A stretch of 64,000 nucleotides of DNA from Aquiflexum gelatinilyticum (GCF_024741135.1 NZ_JANSUY010000029.1:16732-80731), one strand, 5' to 3'. Positions 36,081 through 45,383 are shown, counted from the first letter of the stretch. Notes: generated from the sequence alone by a model not told the origin. Made by a program: numbers and translations.

Positions 36081-37763
36081 ATGCATAATTTCCCATGGTA
36101 TAAGTTTTATCCAAAGAATGTCAAAACCGACATTGATATTCAGGCATACAGTTCTGTTGTCAACCTTTTTGAAGAAAGTGTCAAAAAATTCGGCAATTCC
36201 ACCGCATACGAATGTATGGGAAAAACCATGACATTCAATGAAGTGGACAAGTTGTCCCAGGACTTTGCTTCCTATCTACAAAATCACCTTAAGCTGAAAA
36301 AAGGAGACAGGGTTGCGATTCAGATGCCCAACTGTCTCCAATATCCTGTAGCAATGTTTGGGGTGTTGAGAGCAGGAATGGTGGTGGTCAATACCAATCC
36401 CTTGTACACGCCGACAGAAATGAAGCATCAGTTCAATGACTCAGGTGCTTCCGCAATTGTGATTTTGGCCAATTTTGCCTCCAATCTGGAAAAAATCTAT
36501 GAAGAAATTGAAGCCAAACATGTAATCATCACCGAACTCGGAGACATGCTTGGAGGCCTTAAAGGAACCATTGTTAATCTGGTAGTTAAATATGTAAAGA
36601 AAATGGTACCGGCATACAGCCTTCCAAAAGCCATTAGCTGGAAAAAGGCAATGTCTTTGGGCTCCGGAAGCAGCTACAAAAGGGAAGAGATGACCTTAGA
36701 AGATGCGGCATACCTTCAATATACCGGAGGAACCACAGGCGTGTCCAAAGGTGCTGAACTGACTCACGGAAATATCTGTGCCAACATGCAACAGATCTCA
36801 GAGTGGATGAAACCAAAGTTGAAAGAAAGGGAAGAAGTCGTCATTACTGCACTTCCTCTTTACCATATTTTTGCGCTGACGGTAAATTGCCTCGCGATGA
36901 TGAAGATCGGAGCCCACAATGTGCTGATTACTAATCCCCGTGATATGCCGGGATTTATCAAAGAACTCAGCAAAGTGAAATTCACGGTCATCACAGGTGT
37001 GAACACACTTTTCAATGGTTTGATGAACGCTGAGGGATTTGCAAATCTTGACTTCTCAACACTCAAAGTGGCAGTCGGTGGTGGGATGGCTGTACAGGAG
37101 GCCACAGCCAAAAAGTGGGAAAAAATCACCGGAGTACCATTAGCTGAAGGGTATGGATTGACAGAAACCTCACCCGTGGCCACCTGCAATCCTATAGATG
37201 GAACAGAAAGGATCGGGACAATCGGGATTCCATTGCCCAATACTGATGTCAAAATCATAGATGACGAAGGCAATGATCTTGGTATAGGTCACCGTGGAGA
37301 AATCTGTATCAAAGGACCACAAGTAATGAAAGGCTATTGGAACAGGCCTGAGGAAACCGCTAAAGTAATGGAGGGAGAGTGGTTCAAAACCGGAGACATC
37401 GCCATTTTGGATGAAGATGGTTTTGTCAAAATCGTCGATAGGAAAAAAGAAATGATTCTTGTTTCGGGATTCAATGTCTATCCAAATGAGGTTGAAAATG
37501 CCATTGCACTTCATTCAAAGGTGTTGGAAGTCGGGGTCATTGGCATGCCCGATCCAAAATCCAATGAAAAAGTAGTGGCCTATGTCGTAGCAAAAGACAA
37601 ATCAGTGACCGCCGAAGAAATCATTTCCCTTTCCAAAGAAAGCCTGACCAATTATAAAGTTCCTAGGGAAGTGTACTTCGCTGATGAACTTCCAAAATCC
37701 AATGTGGGTAAAATCCTGCGTAGGAAAATTAAGGAAATGCATGAAAAAACAATTTCGGCCTGA
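36081..37763 (+). CDS. fadD: Long-chain fatty-acid-CoA ligase
   Basis: 560-residue ANL-superfamily enzyme. The nucleotide-binding loop is YTGGTTGVSKGAELTHGN, followed by GYGLTETSPV, WFKTGDIAILDEDGF, and the hinge VDRKKEMILVSGFNVYPNEVE. The C-terminal catalytic Lys is in SNVGKILRRK. It makes acyl-CoA from fatty acid, ATP and CoA at the inner membrane. It closely matches FadD in length and in the FNVYPNEVE signature. It lies between two terminators, thus a single-gene unit next to an acyl-CoA dehydrogenase. Confidence 0.94.
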   Translation: MHNFPWYKFYPKNVKTDIDIQAYSSVVNLFEESVKKFGNSTAYECMGKTMTFNEVDKLSQDFASYLQNHLKLKKGDRVAIQMPNCLQYPVAMFGVLRAGMVVVNTNPLYTPTEMKHQFNDSGASAIVILANFASNLEKIYEEIEAKHVIITELGDMLGGLKGTIVNLVVKYVKKMVPAYSLPKAISWKKAMSLGSGSSYKREEMTLEDAAYLQYTGGTTGVSKGAELTHGNICANMQQISEWMKPKLKEREEVVITALPLYHIFALTVNCLAMMKIGAHNVLITNPRDMPGFIKELSKVKFTVITGVNTLFNGLMNAEGFANLDFSTLKVAVGGGMAVQEATAKKWEKITGVPLAEGYGLTETSPVATCNPIDGTERIGTIGIPLPNTDVKIIDDEGNDLGIGHRGEICIKGPQVMKGYWNRPEETAKVMEGEWFKTGDIAILDEDGFVKIVDRKKEMILVSGFNVYPNEVENAIALHSKVLEVGVIGMPDPKSNEKVVAYVVAKDKSVTAEEIISLSKESLTNYKVPREVYFADELPKSNVGKILRRKIKEMHEKTISA

Positions 37764-37781
37764 TTTGTAAATCCGAAGAAC

Positions 37782-37824
37782 AAAAAGGATGCGACACTTT
37801 GAAGAGTTCGCATCCTTTTTTATT
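37782..37824 (+). terminator. fadD terminator
   Basis: AAAAAGGATGCGA and TCGCATCCTTTTT form a perfect 13-bp stem with a 13-base loop, followed by T. Confidence 0.93.
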
Positions 37825-37853
37825 TTAATCCAATAAACCCAAATTTTACCCAG

Positions 37854-39458
37854 ATGCAATTCGACTACATCATTATCGGTGCAGGTTCTGCAGGATGTGT
37901 TTTGGCAAACAGGCTTTCTGAAAACCCACAAAACGCAGTCCTCCTAATAGAGGCAGGTTCTCAGGATAAAAAATCTGAAATCCAAATACCCGGTGGTTAT
38001 GGAAACCTTCACGGTACAGAGGTGGATTGGGCATTTTGGACAGAACCCCAGTCAAATGTAGATGGAAGGAGGCTTTACGTACCAAGGGGAAAAGTTCTAG
38101 GTGGAAGCAGCAGCACCAATGCCATGGCGTATGTCAGAGGAAATAAGCTTGATTTTGATGAATGGGAAGCCTTGGGAAATAAAGGATGGGCTTATGAGGA
38201 GGTGTTGCCCTACTTCAAAAAATCAGAACACAATGAGGATTTTTCTGGGAAATTTTATGGGAAGCAAGGTCCTTTGCACATAGCCTATTCCCATCAACCA
38301 CACCATCTGGGACATGATTTTATTGAGTCCTGCCAGAGAAATGGGATTCCCCACAACAAAGAATACAACGGCGATAAGCAGTTTGGGGCCTCTATGCTTC
38401 AGTTCAATATCAAAAACAACCAAAGGCAAAGCGCGGCAACCGCCTTCCTCAAACCTGTCTTACATAGAAAAAACCTGATGGTAAAAACAGGTTGCATAGT
38501 CACCAAAATCCTGATCGACAACCAAAAAGTGACAGGTGTGGAAGTCATCAATGCAAAAGGTGAGAAAGAACATATTGCAGCAGCCAAAGAAGTCATTCTG
38601 AGTGCAGGTGCGATAAAGTCCCCACAGATTTTGATGCTTTCGGGGATCGGAGACCAAGATTATCTAGTCAAATTTGGGATCAATCCTACCCACCAACTTC
38701 CGGGAGTGGGCCAAAATTTGATCGACCATATTTGGTCAGGGGTGAGTTCTTGGTCTACTGTCCCTACCAACAATCATACCCTTAAACCCCTCCAAATGGG
38801 GAAAGCGATTTTACAATACCTGCTCTTCAAAAAAGGGCCTTTGGGCAATAGCCCTTTGACGGCCAATGCTTTTTTAGCCAGCGAAAAGAATTTGGAAAGG
38901 CCTGACCTTCAGTTCCACTTTGCCGTTACCGCCATCGCAGAAGATTACAGTACTGATATTTATAATTTGAAGACTTTTCCCAAAAAGAGTGGCTTTTCAA
39001 TTATGGTGATTTTGATCAGACCTGAAAGCCGGGGATTTATTGGTTTGAAATCTGCCGATCCTATGGAAGCTCCTTTGATCCAGCCCAATTTTCTTTCGGA
39101 TAAAAGGGATTTGGAAGTGTTGCTCAAAGGTATGGTGAAAGCCAGGGCCGTCTTAGAGACTTCTCCTTTGAAGGATTTCAGTGAGTCAGGGATTTATTTA
39201 CCCAAGAAATTTGATGAAAAGGGCCTAACCGAACATATCAAGAAAAGCTTGGAAACTCTTTACCATCCGGTCGGCACTTGCAAAATGGGTCAGGACAATA
39301 TGGCGGTTGTGGATGAAAAGCTCAAAGTCAAAGGGATATCAGGACTCAGGATTGCCGATGCCTCCATCATGCCCACCATCATCTCCGGCAATACAAACGC
39401 AGCCTGCATCATGATAGGGGAGAAAGCTTCGGATTTGATTTTGTTTTCCAACAAGTAA
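37854..39458 (+). CDS. GMC-family FAD oxidoreductase (choline-dehydrogenase-like)
   Basis: 534 residues. FAD-binding GAGSAGCVLANRL is at the N-terminus, then the GMC signature VPRGKVLGGSSSTNAMAYVRG. The C-terminal active site is YHPVGTCKMG (His471) with SGNTNAA (Asn513). Members oxidise alcohols; the closest named groups are choline dehydrogenase and alkan-1-ol dehydrogenase. The latter would fit the fatty-acid genes upstream, but this is inference. The stop abuts the stop of a convergent lipoprotein gene with no spare base. Confidence 0.92.
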   Translation: MQFDYIIIGAGSAGCVLANRLSENPQNAVLLIEAGSQDKKSEIQIPGGYGNLHGTEVDWAFWTEPQSNVDGRRLYVPRGKVLGGSSSTNAMAYVRGNKLDFDEWEALGNKGWAYEEVLPYFKKSEHNEDFSGKFYGKQGPLHIAYSHQPHHLGHDFIESCQRNGIPHNKEYNGDKQFGASMLQFNIKNNQRQSAATAFLKPVLHRKNLMVKTGCIVTKILIDNQKVTGVEVINAKGEKEHIAAAKEVILSAGAIKSPQILMLSGIGDQDYLVKFGINPTHQLPGVGQNLIDHIWSGVSSWSTVPTNNHTLKPLQMGKAILQYLLFKKGPLGNSPLTANAFLASEKNLERPDLQFHFAVTAIAEDYSTDIYNLKTFPKKSGFSIMVILIRPESRGFIGLKSADPMEAPLIQPNFLSDKRDLEVLLKGMVKARAVLETSPLKDFSESGIYLPKKFDEKGLTEHIKKSLETLYHPVGTCKMGQDNMAVVDEKLKVKGISGLRIADASIMPTIISGNTNAACIMIGEKASDLILFSNK

Positions 39459-40028
39459 TCAATCTCGTTGAAAAATATAGTCGAATCTCCCAAAACGGAC
39501 TTCGTATTTTTTTCCTGAATTATTCATGGCTGTAAAACCAAAAGTGCCTGCTAAGGCATTTGTACCGGGAATATACTTCACGGTAATCTGACCGGATTCC
39601 GCAGGAGTTCCCAAATCTTCTTGTTCTGAGTAGGTAATTATTTTGCCAATTACGTCGGGATTGTCCAAGCTGAATTTTTTCCCAAAACCATTTTCCATTT
39701 CTTCCCAATCTGTTTGGGTCAGTTTCTCAAGAGAAAAGAAAATGGTGACAAAAGCATTTTCTTTATTTCTTTCAACCAAATGAAAATTAAAAGTAAGGCT
39801 CGTATCGGCCTGATTTAGTAAATATCCCGAACTTTCTGTTCCAAAAATACTGTAGTTTGGGTAGTCAACGAATGGCATATTGTTGATCATGGCACCGGAT
39901 TGATTTTTGCCTGACTCCGAATAAACCGGCAATCTTGGATTGATCGGATCGGGGATGAATCCGTCACAGGAATAAAAAAGGAAAACCAATGCGAGCAGGA
40001 GAATAGCTTTAAAACCTGATTTTTTCAT
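39459..40028 (-). CDS. Hypothetical lipoprotein
   Basis: 189 residues with the lipoprotein signal MKKSGFKAILLLALVFLFYSC (Cys21). The mature protein is beta-rich and includes GAMINNMPFVDYPNYSIFG and SGQITVKYIPGTNALAGTFGFTA. The last segment (a TF-strand, Gly, then NNSGKKYEVRFGRFDY) is a pattern I associate with DUF6252-like lipoproteins of Bacteroidota, not secure. It overlaps the upstream outer-membrane protein by 20 bases, so both are co-translated. Function unknown. Confidence 0.8.
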   Translation of the reverse strand: MKKSGFKAILLLALVFLFYSCDGFIPDPINPRLPVYSESGKNQSGAMINNMPFVDYPNYSIFGTESSGYLLNQADTSLTFNFHLVERNKENAFVTIFFSLEKLTQTDWEEMENGFGKKFSLDNPDVIGKIITYSEQEDLGTPAESGQITVKYIPGTNALAGTFGFTAMNNSGKKYEVRFGRFDYIFQRD

Positions 40029-40620
40029 GGTGGATGTTTAATTGGAGGCCAAGCATAATAGTGGTGGTATATAGGTCGGAGATCCTTCCTTGAATCCCCT
40101 CTATCGGGTCAATGTCATAATAATCAAGGACAGGAGTAAGTCCAAATGATGCTCTCGTATAGAACGAAAGTCTCTTCGAGTTGAACAGATCCACGCCAAA
40201 AAACACGGCTTTTTCGTTTTTTCTAAAAGTAACATCCTCGCCTACATTTGAACCCATAAACCTGTTGAATTCAATACCGCTATGAATTGAGAAACCTTCT
40301 ATGATGGCATATTTGACCATCGGTGCAAAACTTCCGTATTCCAGATTGACGCGATATCTGCTACCGTCAAGCCTTGGGGTATAGCCTTTTTGTACCAGTA
40401 TTAAATCAGTTCTCAAACTTAAGTTTGGGATACCTTTTATCGGAACAACTTCAATATTTGCACCAAGATGAAGGCTCATTTGTCCCTGAGTTTTCTCGAG
40501 AAGGCCATCATGCCTGACATTGGAATAATTGGTGCCAAACATCATCCCGACCTGGGCAAAACCTTCCGGAATCTGAATGAAAAAAACGAAAAAAGTAACC
40601 ACTATAAACTTGTATCTCAT
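40009..40620 (-). CDS. Outer-membrane beta-barrel protein
   Basis: 203 residues from the ATG at 40620, which gives a clean signal peptide MRYKFIVVTFFVFFIQIPEGFA. The frame continues to 40728, but those 36 codons run through a terminator-like hairpin and do not look like a leader peptide. The mature part alternates polar and aromatic residues (SLRTDLILVQKGYTP, FSIHSGIEFNRF, SFYTRASFGLTPVLDYYD, TTTIMLGLQLNIHH), as in the porT/OmpA-like small barrels. Likely an 8-stranded barrel. Overlaps the downstream lipoprotein gene by 20 bases. Confidence 0.78.
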   Translation of the reverse strand: MRYKFIVVTFFVFFIQIPEGFAQVGMMFGTNYSNVRHDGLLEKTQGQMSLHLGANIEVVPIKGIPNLSLRTDLILVQKGYTPRLDGSRYRVNLEYGSFAPMVKYAIIEGFSIHSGIEFNRFMGSNVGEDVTFRKNEKAVFFGVDLFNSKRLSFYTRASFGLTPVLDYYDIDPIEGIQGRISDLYTTTIMLGLQLNIHHEKIRF

Positions 40621-40643
40621 CAAGGAAAACAATTTATGGTTTG

Positions 40644-40671
40644 ACAAAAAGGACAGCCGAAAAGCTGCCCT
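40644..40671 (-). terminator. Terminator-like hairpin in the leader of the barrel gene
   Basis: On the minus strand GGGCAGC and GCTGTCC pair with one G-U around TTTTCG, followed by CTTTTTG. It is 25-50 bases upstream of the barrel start with no gene before it, so it is a leader attenuator or ends a small RNA. Confidence 0.7.
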
Positions 40672-40836
40672 CTTTACTTGACGAATTAAGCCAATAGAAT
40701 GTCCTGAATTGGTAAAGCTTTCTTTCACTAAAATTCTTTGTTTTGTTTTCCAAATTCGAAAATGTTTAAATCCTGAGAAAGCATTTACTCAAAAAGATTT
40801 TGTGTTATTTTTAACATTGCCTAAAACAACCAACGT

Positions 40837-42198
40837 ATGAAACTGAAAATCAGCCTCTTTTTTCTTTCCCTTGTATTCCTTGCTTCCTGCCAAAAAACCG
40901 AAAAATCAGAAGTCGAAGAAAATAAATACAAGCTCCTAGCCGATGAAATGGAGACTTCTCTTCGGGAAAATCTTTTAGAAACCTGGTATCCCAAAGCGAT
41001 TGACTTGGATTCCGGAGGCTACTTCAGCAATTTCACTTACGACTTTCAGCTCAAAGACAACAGTCAGGAAAAGATGATTGTGACGCAAGCAAGACACCTT
41101 TGGTCCAATTCCAAAGCCTCAGCACTATACCGTAGGCAGAAGCATTATGCAGACGGTGCCAAACATGGTTTTGAATTTCTGAGGGATAAAATGTGGGATT
41201 CAGAAAAAGGGGGTTTTTACCAATTGGTCAGCCGGTCAGGAAAGCCGCTTTTGGACAAATCCCCTCATAAAACAGCATACGGAAACAGCTTCGGTATTTA
41301 TGCTTTGGCCGCCTATTTCGGTGCAACAGGCGATTCTGCAGGTTTGGATATGGCAATCAAGGCCTTCAGATGGTTGGACGAACATAGCCACGATCCGGTG
41401 CATAAGGGATATTTCCAGCATTTGGAGCAGGATGGAACCCCGGTAGTCCGTCCTGCAGACACGCCTTCTACTTCAGAACTTGGCTACAAAGACCAAAACA
41501 GTTCGATCCATTTGTTGGAAGCATTTACGGAATTGTATATGGTCTGGAAAGACCCGACATTGAAAGAAAGGCTAGAGGAAATGCTGCTTCTCGTCAGGGA
41601 TACCATTACCAATGACAAGGGTTCTTTGGTGCTTTTCTTCCAACCGGATTGGACGCCTGTTTCTTTTCAGGACCAATCCGAGGAAGTCATCATGCAGCAC
41701 AAAGGTTTGGACCATGTGTCTTATGGACATGATGTAGAGACCGCATACCTGATATTGGAAAGTTCGCATGTGTTGGGTTGGGAAAATGACCAAGAGACAT
41801 TGACCAAAGCCAAAAAGATGGTGGACCATGCGCTGAGCCATGGATGGGACAATGACCTTGCAGGATTTTTTGATGAAGGCTATTATTTCTTGGGGGAAGA
41901 AAAACCAAGGGTTATCAAGGATACCAAAAACTGGTGGGCACAGTCGGAGGGGATGAATACCCTTCTTCTGATGTCGGAATATTTCCCCAATGATGAATGG
42001 GATTACTTTGGGAAGTTTGAGCAGCTCTGGAAATACAATCAGGATTACCTCATCGACCATGAGCACGGAGATTGGTATTCAGGAGGATTGGACAAGCAGC
42101 CCGAACTCAAAACTGCAGATAAGGGACATATCTGGAAAGCCAATTACCATCAGTTCAGGGCGATGCAGGGGTGTATTGAGAGATTGGAGAAATTTTAA
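40837..42198 (+). CDS. AGE-family sugar epimerase, lipoprotein
   Basis: 453 residues of the N-acylglucosamine 2-epimerase (AGE) (alpha/alpha)6 barrel. The signal LFFLSLVFLASC has Cys18, so the protein is a lipoprotein, followed by QKTEKSEVEE. Family motifs include WYPKAIDLDSGGYFSNFTYD, QARHLWSNSKAS, GYKDQNSSIHLLEAFTELY, HVSYGHDVETAYLI and WWAQSEGMN. The pattern resembles cellobiose/mannobiose 2-epimerases. Membrane anchoring in the periplasm would suit oligosaccharides rather than cytoplasmic sugars. The actual substrate is unknown. Confidence 0.87.
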   Translation: MKLKISLFFLSLVFLASCQKTEKSEVEENKYKLLADEMETSLRENLLETWYPKAIDLDSGGYFSNFTYDFQLKDNSQEKMIVTQARHLWSNSKASALYRRQKHYADGAKHGFEFLRDKMWDSEKGGFYQLVSRSGKPLLDKSPHKTAYGNSFGIYALAAYFGATGDSAGLDMAIKAFRWLDEHSHDPVHKGYFQHLEQDGTPVVRPADTPSTSELGYKDQNSSIHLLEAFTELYMVWKDPTLKERLEEMLLLVRDTITNDKGSLVLFFQPDWTPVSFQDQSEEVIMQHKGLDHVSYGHDVETAYLILESSHVLGWENDQETLTKAKKMVDHALSHGWDNDLAGFFDEGYYFLGEEKPRVIKDTKNWWAQSEGMNTLLLMSEYFPNDEWDYFGKFEQLWKYNQDYLIDHEHGDWYSGGLDKQPELKTADKGHIWKANYHQFRAMQGCIERLEKF

Positions 42199-42199
42199 A

Positions 42200-42262
42200 A
42201 TTGAAAGATTGAGGAGAAAAGGTTAAAAGGTTTCAAGGTTTAGAAAGTTGGAAGGTTAGCCC
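42200..42262. repeat. AAGGTT/AAGTTG-rich short tract
   Basis: Units such as GAAAGATTGAGGAG, AAGGTTTCAAGGTTT, AGAAAGTTGGAAGGTT directly after the epimerase stop. Same class as the other short-unit tracts. Confidence 0.6.
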
Positions 42263-42529
42263 GGGCTCGGTCGCAGGACTACTGGCTTGAATTGGGAAAG
42301 CAATTATGAAGGAGCCATCACTGCTAATTGGAACTTACCACTTCACCCGGAAACTGACTGTTGTCCATTTATTTCTGTGTGAATAATGCAAACTACCAAC
42401 GTTATTGAGCTTGGAGACTGGGGCATTCGGGCCACTTCTCTTCCTACCTACGCCCAAATTCTTAAATGCCCTGATTATCTTATTTACTCTAAACCTACCG
42501 CTGTATCCAAGGTGAGGTTGTAAAACGTA
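42263..42529. other. Unassigned stretch with remnant-like reading frames
   Basis: A 45-codon frame (42386-42523) with ELGDWGIRATSLPTYAQ and an open stretch just before it ending CCPFISV look protein-like, but neither is recognisable. They may be fragments of a decayed gene. Confidence 0.35.
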
Positions 42530-42939
42530 TTATTTTCTTCCAATATTATGAATTCTACCTTTCAGTCTAATTCGGTTGAATGAGTTCACTCTTGTCCGGT
42601 CTTGTTTTTTTATTATTCTGTACACAATAATAGGAATGAGTAGAAATCCGCTGACAACATATATCACATAATGATTTCGGCTACCAATCAATATCGGATT
42701 TACAAAAAAAAGAACATTAATGGTGTTCCAATTAAAAAAATTAGTCCTGCTCCAATTTGAGCTATTTTTGATTCTTTCTTGTATAATTCGTCAATGTGAA
42801 ATTCCGTTTTCATTCCGCAATTTTTGCAATTCAGAATTTTCTTTTCTCCAATTTGTATTACAAACTCAACTCTCGTATTTGCACTTGTCGAGTAACTGAT
42901 TTCAGTTTTGCAATTTTTGGATTTCCCGTAAACTTTCAT
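42530..42939 (-). pseudogene. Two-TM zinc-ribbon-like protein, frameshifted in an 8-T run
   Basis: The first frame starts at 42939 and gives 79 residues: a zinc-ribbon-like part with LNCKNCGMKTEFHIDELY and a first membrane helix IAQIGAGLIFLIGTPLMFFF, then stops right after a run of 8 T (42704-42711). Adding one base, or removing two, continues in a frame of 57 further codons: V-N-P-I-L-I-G, a second membrane helix YVIYVVSGFLLIPIIVY and a very basic tail (RIIKKQDRTR...NRIRLKGRIHNIGRK). The restored protein of about 135 residues makes biological sense. The interruption is a sequencing error, slippage-based phase variation or a true mutation. The first ribbon half has lost a Cys (KSKNCK), which favours decay. 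Function unknown. Confidence 0.75.
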
Positions 42940-42973
42940 TTGTTATTGTGGTCCGCTTAATATGGTTTACAAC

Positions 42974-43052
42974 TGCCTATTGACTATTGCGACTTCTCAC
43001 TGCTACTGTCTACTGGTTACTGTTCACTAAAAACTGACCACTGAAAACTATC
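42974..43052. repeat. CAGT/ACTG-rich tract
   Basis: Repeated ACTG words: TATTGACTATTG, CACTGCTACTGTCTACTG, GTTACTGTTCACT, CTGACCACTG. It is the inverted-orientation version of the tract at 45880-45985. Confidence 0.65.
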
Positions 43053-43456
43053 TATTGGATAAAATACACCTCCGCGATTTTCCCGTCTTTGATCTTGTAA
43101 ATGGCGATGGCGTGCATGGGAGGGTCGTTTTTGGAAATGGTAACTTCTTCCTGATCGATAACGGTATTTCCCATAACGATGCGGTTGACCAACTTGCAGT
43201 GTAGGTCAGGCGTCCGTGCAAACATCCTTCCGTAGATGTCATACATTTCTGTTTTGCCTTCATACAAAAATTCATCTGGGAATTTGTACACCCTTACATT
43301 CTCCGCATAGGGTGCCACAAAAGCATCAATATCTCTCTTATTGTAGGCTTCAAGTTGCTCTTGTGCCAATTTCTCTGATATCTCTTCCACTTTTTCCTGC
43401 GCGAAAATTGTTCCTGTTACCAAAAACAGAATGAATGTTAATTTAAATTTAAACAC
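43052..43456 (-). CDS. NTF2/SnoaL-like secreted protein
   Basis: 134 residues: signal peptide MFKFKLTFILFLVTGTIFA, then a cone-shaped NTF2-like domain with LEAYNKRDIDAFVAPYAENVRVY, GKTEMYDIYGRMF and IYKIKDGKIAEVYFIQ. The family includes isomerases and binding proteins; no catalytic residue pattern lets me choose. The start overlaps the stop of the upstream DUF6526 gene by eight bases, so the two are probably one unit. Confidence 0.85.
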   Translation of the reverse strand: MFKFKLTFILFLVTGTIFAQEKVEEISEKLAQEQLEAYNKRDIDAFVAPYAENVRVYKFPDEFLYEGKTEMYDIYGRMFARTPDLHCKLVNRIVMGNTVIDQEEVTISKNDPPMHAIAIYKIKDGKIAEVYFIQ

Positions 43457-43886
43457 GTCTGTTGTCCTCCTGCCAATTGGTGATTGCCATCTTGATTTCT
43501 TTTGCTTTTAAATTTTCTTTGATCGCTTTTTCCATCAAAGGAAGAAATTCCTCATCTCCTGCAAATCTCAAAGCGATGATTTGGGAAAGCCTCAATTTAC
43601 TTTCTTTTTCTTTAAATGACTTTCCTGTCAATTCAAAATAACGGAATCTCATCTCCAACCTGATAATCCTGTCCTGATTTTTGAGACCATAATATCTCGC
43701 TACAAAAGGCAATAACAAAAGCACTGTGGCCGCGATTAGGTGGTAAAAAGAATAAAGAAGATCAGTACCGCCCATGATGGAATGGATAAGATCCGCGACT
43801 GTCCAAAGGAAAAATGCCAGTGCTAATGGAATTAAAACATAATTATGGACTGCGAAACTGCGGGTATGGTTCTTGTAATTTTGCAT
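43449..43886 (-). CDS. DUF6526 membrane protein
   Basis: 145 residues with two membrane helices: VLIPLALAFFLWTVADLIHS and LYSFYHLIAATVLLLLPFVA, followed by a cytoplasmic segment ARYYGLKNQDRIIRLEMRFRYFELTGK typical of the DUF6526 family in Bacteroidota. Function unknown. Overlaps the NTF2-like gene by eight bases. Confidence 0.85.
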   Translation of the reverse strand: MQNYKNHTRSFAVHNYVLIPLALAFFLWTVADLIHSIMGGTDLLYSFYHLIAATVLLLLPFVARYYGLKNQDRIIRLEMRFRYFELTGKSFKEKESKLRLSQIIALRFAGDEEFLPLMEKAIKENLKAKEIKMAITNWQEDNRRV

Positions 43887-43982
43887 AAAAATGGTTTTGG
43901 ATTTTTCTGAAATTTAAGCCCATTCTGACCAATTATCAAAATGATGAATTGATCGGAAAGTTATTTTTTAATTTTAAAAGCT

Positions 43983-45326
43983 ATGAGCCTCACAAACAAA
44001 TTCTTATTCCCCAAAATTCTCCTTATCCTGATTTTGGTTTTGAATTTTCAGAATGGATTCAGTCAGGAACCTTCTTTCAAAACGGAGATTTTGAAATGGC
44101 CTGATGGAAAAAAAGCAGCCATTTCCTTGACCTATGATGACGGGACTTACAACCAATTCCGTGTCGCGCTGCCCATCATGGAAGAACTTGGGATGAAGGG
44201 GACTTTTTATATCAACACAGGAGAAATTCCCTCATCTCAAACCCGCGCACAGTTTTTTGGAAGGGATCCCAAAGTGATCCTCGCGGAGACAGCTTCTATT
44301 CCTACCAATGAAGAAAATATTTTTGAAAGAGCCTCTTTGATCCGATTTTTGGATATGCCGGGCGCTGTTTCTTACCATGACAGGTCCGGTTCCACTTATG
44401 AACAGGGAAGGGTTGAGCAAGCCTGCAAAATACTCGATGAAGGATTTGCCAAGGCTAGGGAATTGAATGTCAGTGAACTTGTATATCCCAAAATCATTGA
44501 TGGTCCGATGATCGATTGGGATGAGATCCGAAAGTATGCGTCTAATGGCCATGAGTTTGGGGTACACACGATTTCACATCCAAGGTTGGCGGTGTTGGAT
44601 GAAAAGAATCTGTTGTTTGAATTGGAAGCCTGTCGGGATGAGATAGAAAGGGAATTGGGAAGAGAACAGCTTTTTTCTGCAGAATGTCCTTTTGGAACTG
44701 AAAATGAAAGGGTTATGGAATATGCTTTGAAGATGTTTCCTGCGTTGAGAAACAGGATGCCTGAAGCATATTTGGAAGAAATCAACAGATCCGGAAAGTT
44801 TGACGCGTCCCAGGATTATGGCAAAGAATACATCCAATGGCAGCGTGGGCCGCTTTCTAAAACAACTCCTGAGCTTATGAATTCATGGGTAGATGACATC
44901 CTGACAAGGGAAGATACCTGGTTGGTTTTGGTATTTCACGGCATCGAAGGTATCGGTTGGGAAGCCATTCCTGAAGACAGAATCAGGGCTTACTTTGAAT
45001 ATATCGCCGGCAAATCCAAAGATATTTGGGTGGCACCTTTCAGGGATGTGACACAATATATGAGGCAAAGGATGAATACCAACATGATCAAGACGGTCAA
45101 AAAGGATATGATTTCCCTAAAGTTGGAGTCGGATTTGGACCCGTATTGGTACAGGCAAAAATTAACTTTCAAAACCTACATTCCTACTGATTGGAAGTCA
45201 GTCACTTTCGTTCAAGGTGGAAAAACCGAAACTCTTGAGGTCCAAAAGGATGCCGATGGATCATTTGTCCAATACAATGCCGATCCAAACGGAGGGGAAT
45301 TGGCTTTGAAAAATGTTGGCCAATAA
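43983..45326 (+). CDS. Polysaccharide deacetylase family protein, larger secreted form
   Basis: 447 residues: signal peptide ending near NGFSQ, then a NodB-like domain with AISLTYDDGTYNQF (Asp52, Asp53) and GHEFGVHTISHPRLA providing the two His. LVFHGIEGIGWE is a late motif with His. The last 70 residues (LKLESDLDPYWYRQKLTFKTYIP...) form a separate beta domain. The order suggests carbohydrate deacetylation in the periplasm. Unrelated in sequence to the member at 27700 beyond the fold. Confidence 0.88.
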   Translation: MSLTNKFLFPKILLILILVLNFQNGFSQEPSFKTEILKWPDGKKAAISLTYDDGTYNQFRVALPIMEELGMKGTFYINTGEIPSSQTRAQFFGRDPKVILAETASIPTNEENIFERASLIRFLDMPGAVSYHDRSGSTYEQGRVEQACKILDEGFAKARELNVSELVYPKIIDGPMIDWDEIRKYASNGHEFGVHTISHPRLAVLDEKNLLFELEACRDEIERELGREQLFSAECPFGTENERVMEYALKMFPALRNRMPEAYLEEINRSGKFDASQDYGKEYIQWQRGPLSKTTPELMNSWVDDILTREDTWLVLVFHGIEGIGWEAIPEDRIRAYFEYIAGKSKDIWVAPFRDVTQYMRQRMNTNMIKTVKKDMISLKLESDLDPYWYRQKLTFKTYIPTDWKSVTFVQGGKTETLEVQKDADGSFVQYNADPNGGELALKNVGQ

Positions 45327-45383
45327 GATTTTTGAAAACCTTGTCTTAATTTTTACCTTCGTGCTTTTAAAAATAAAAACGCC

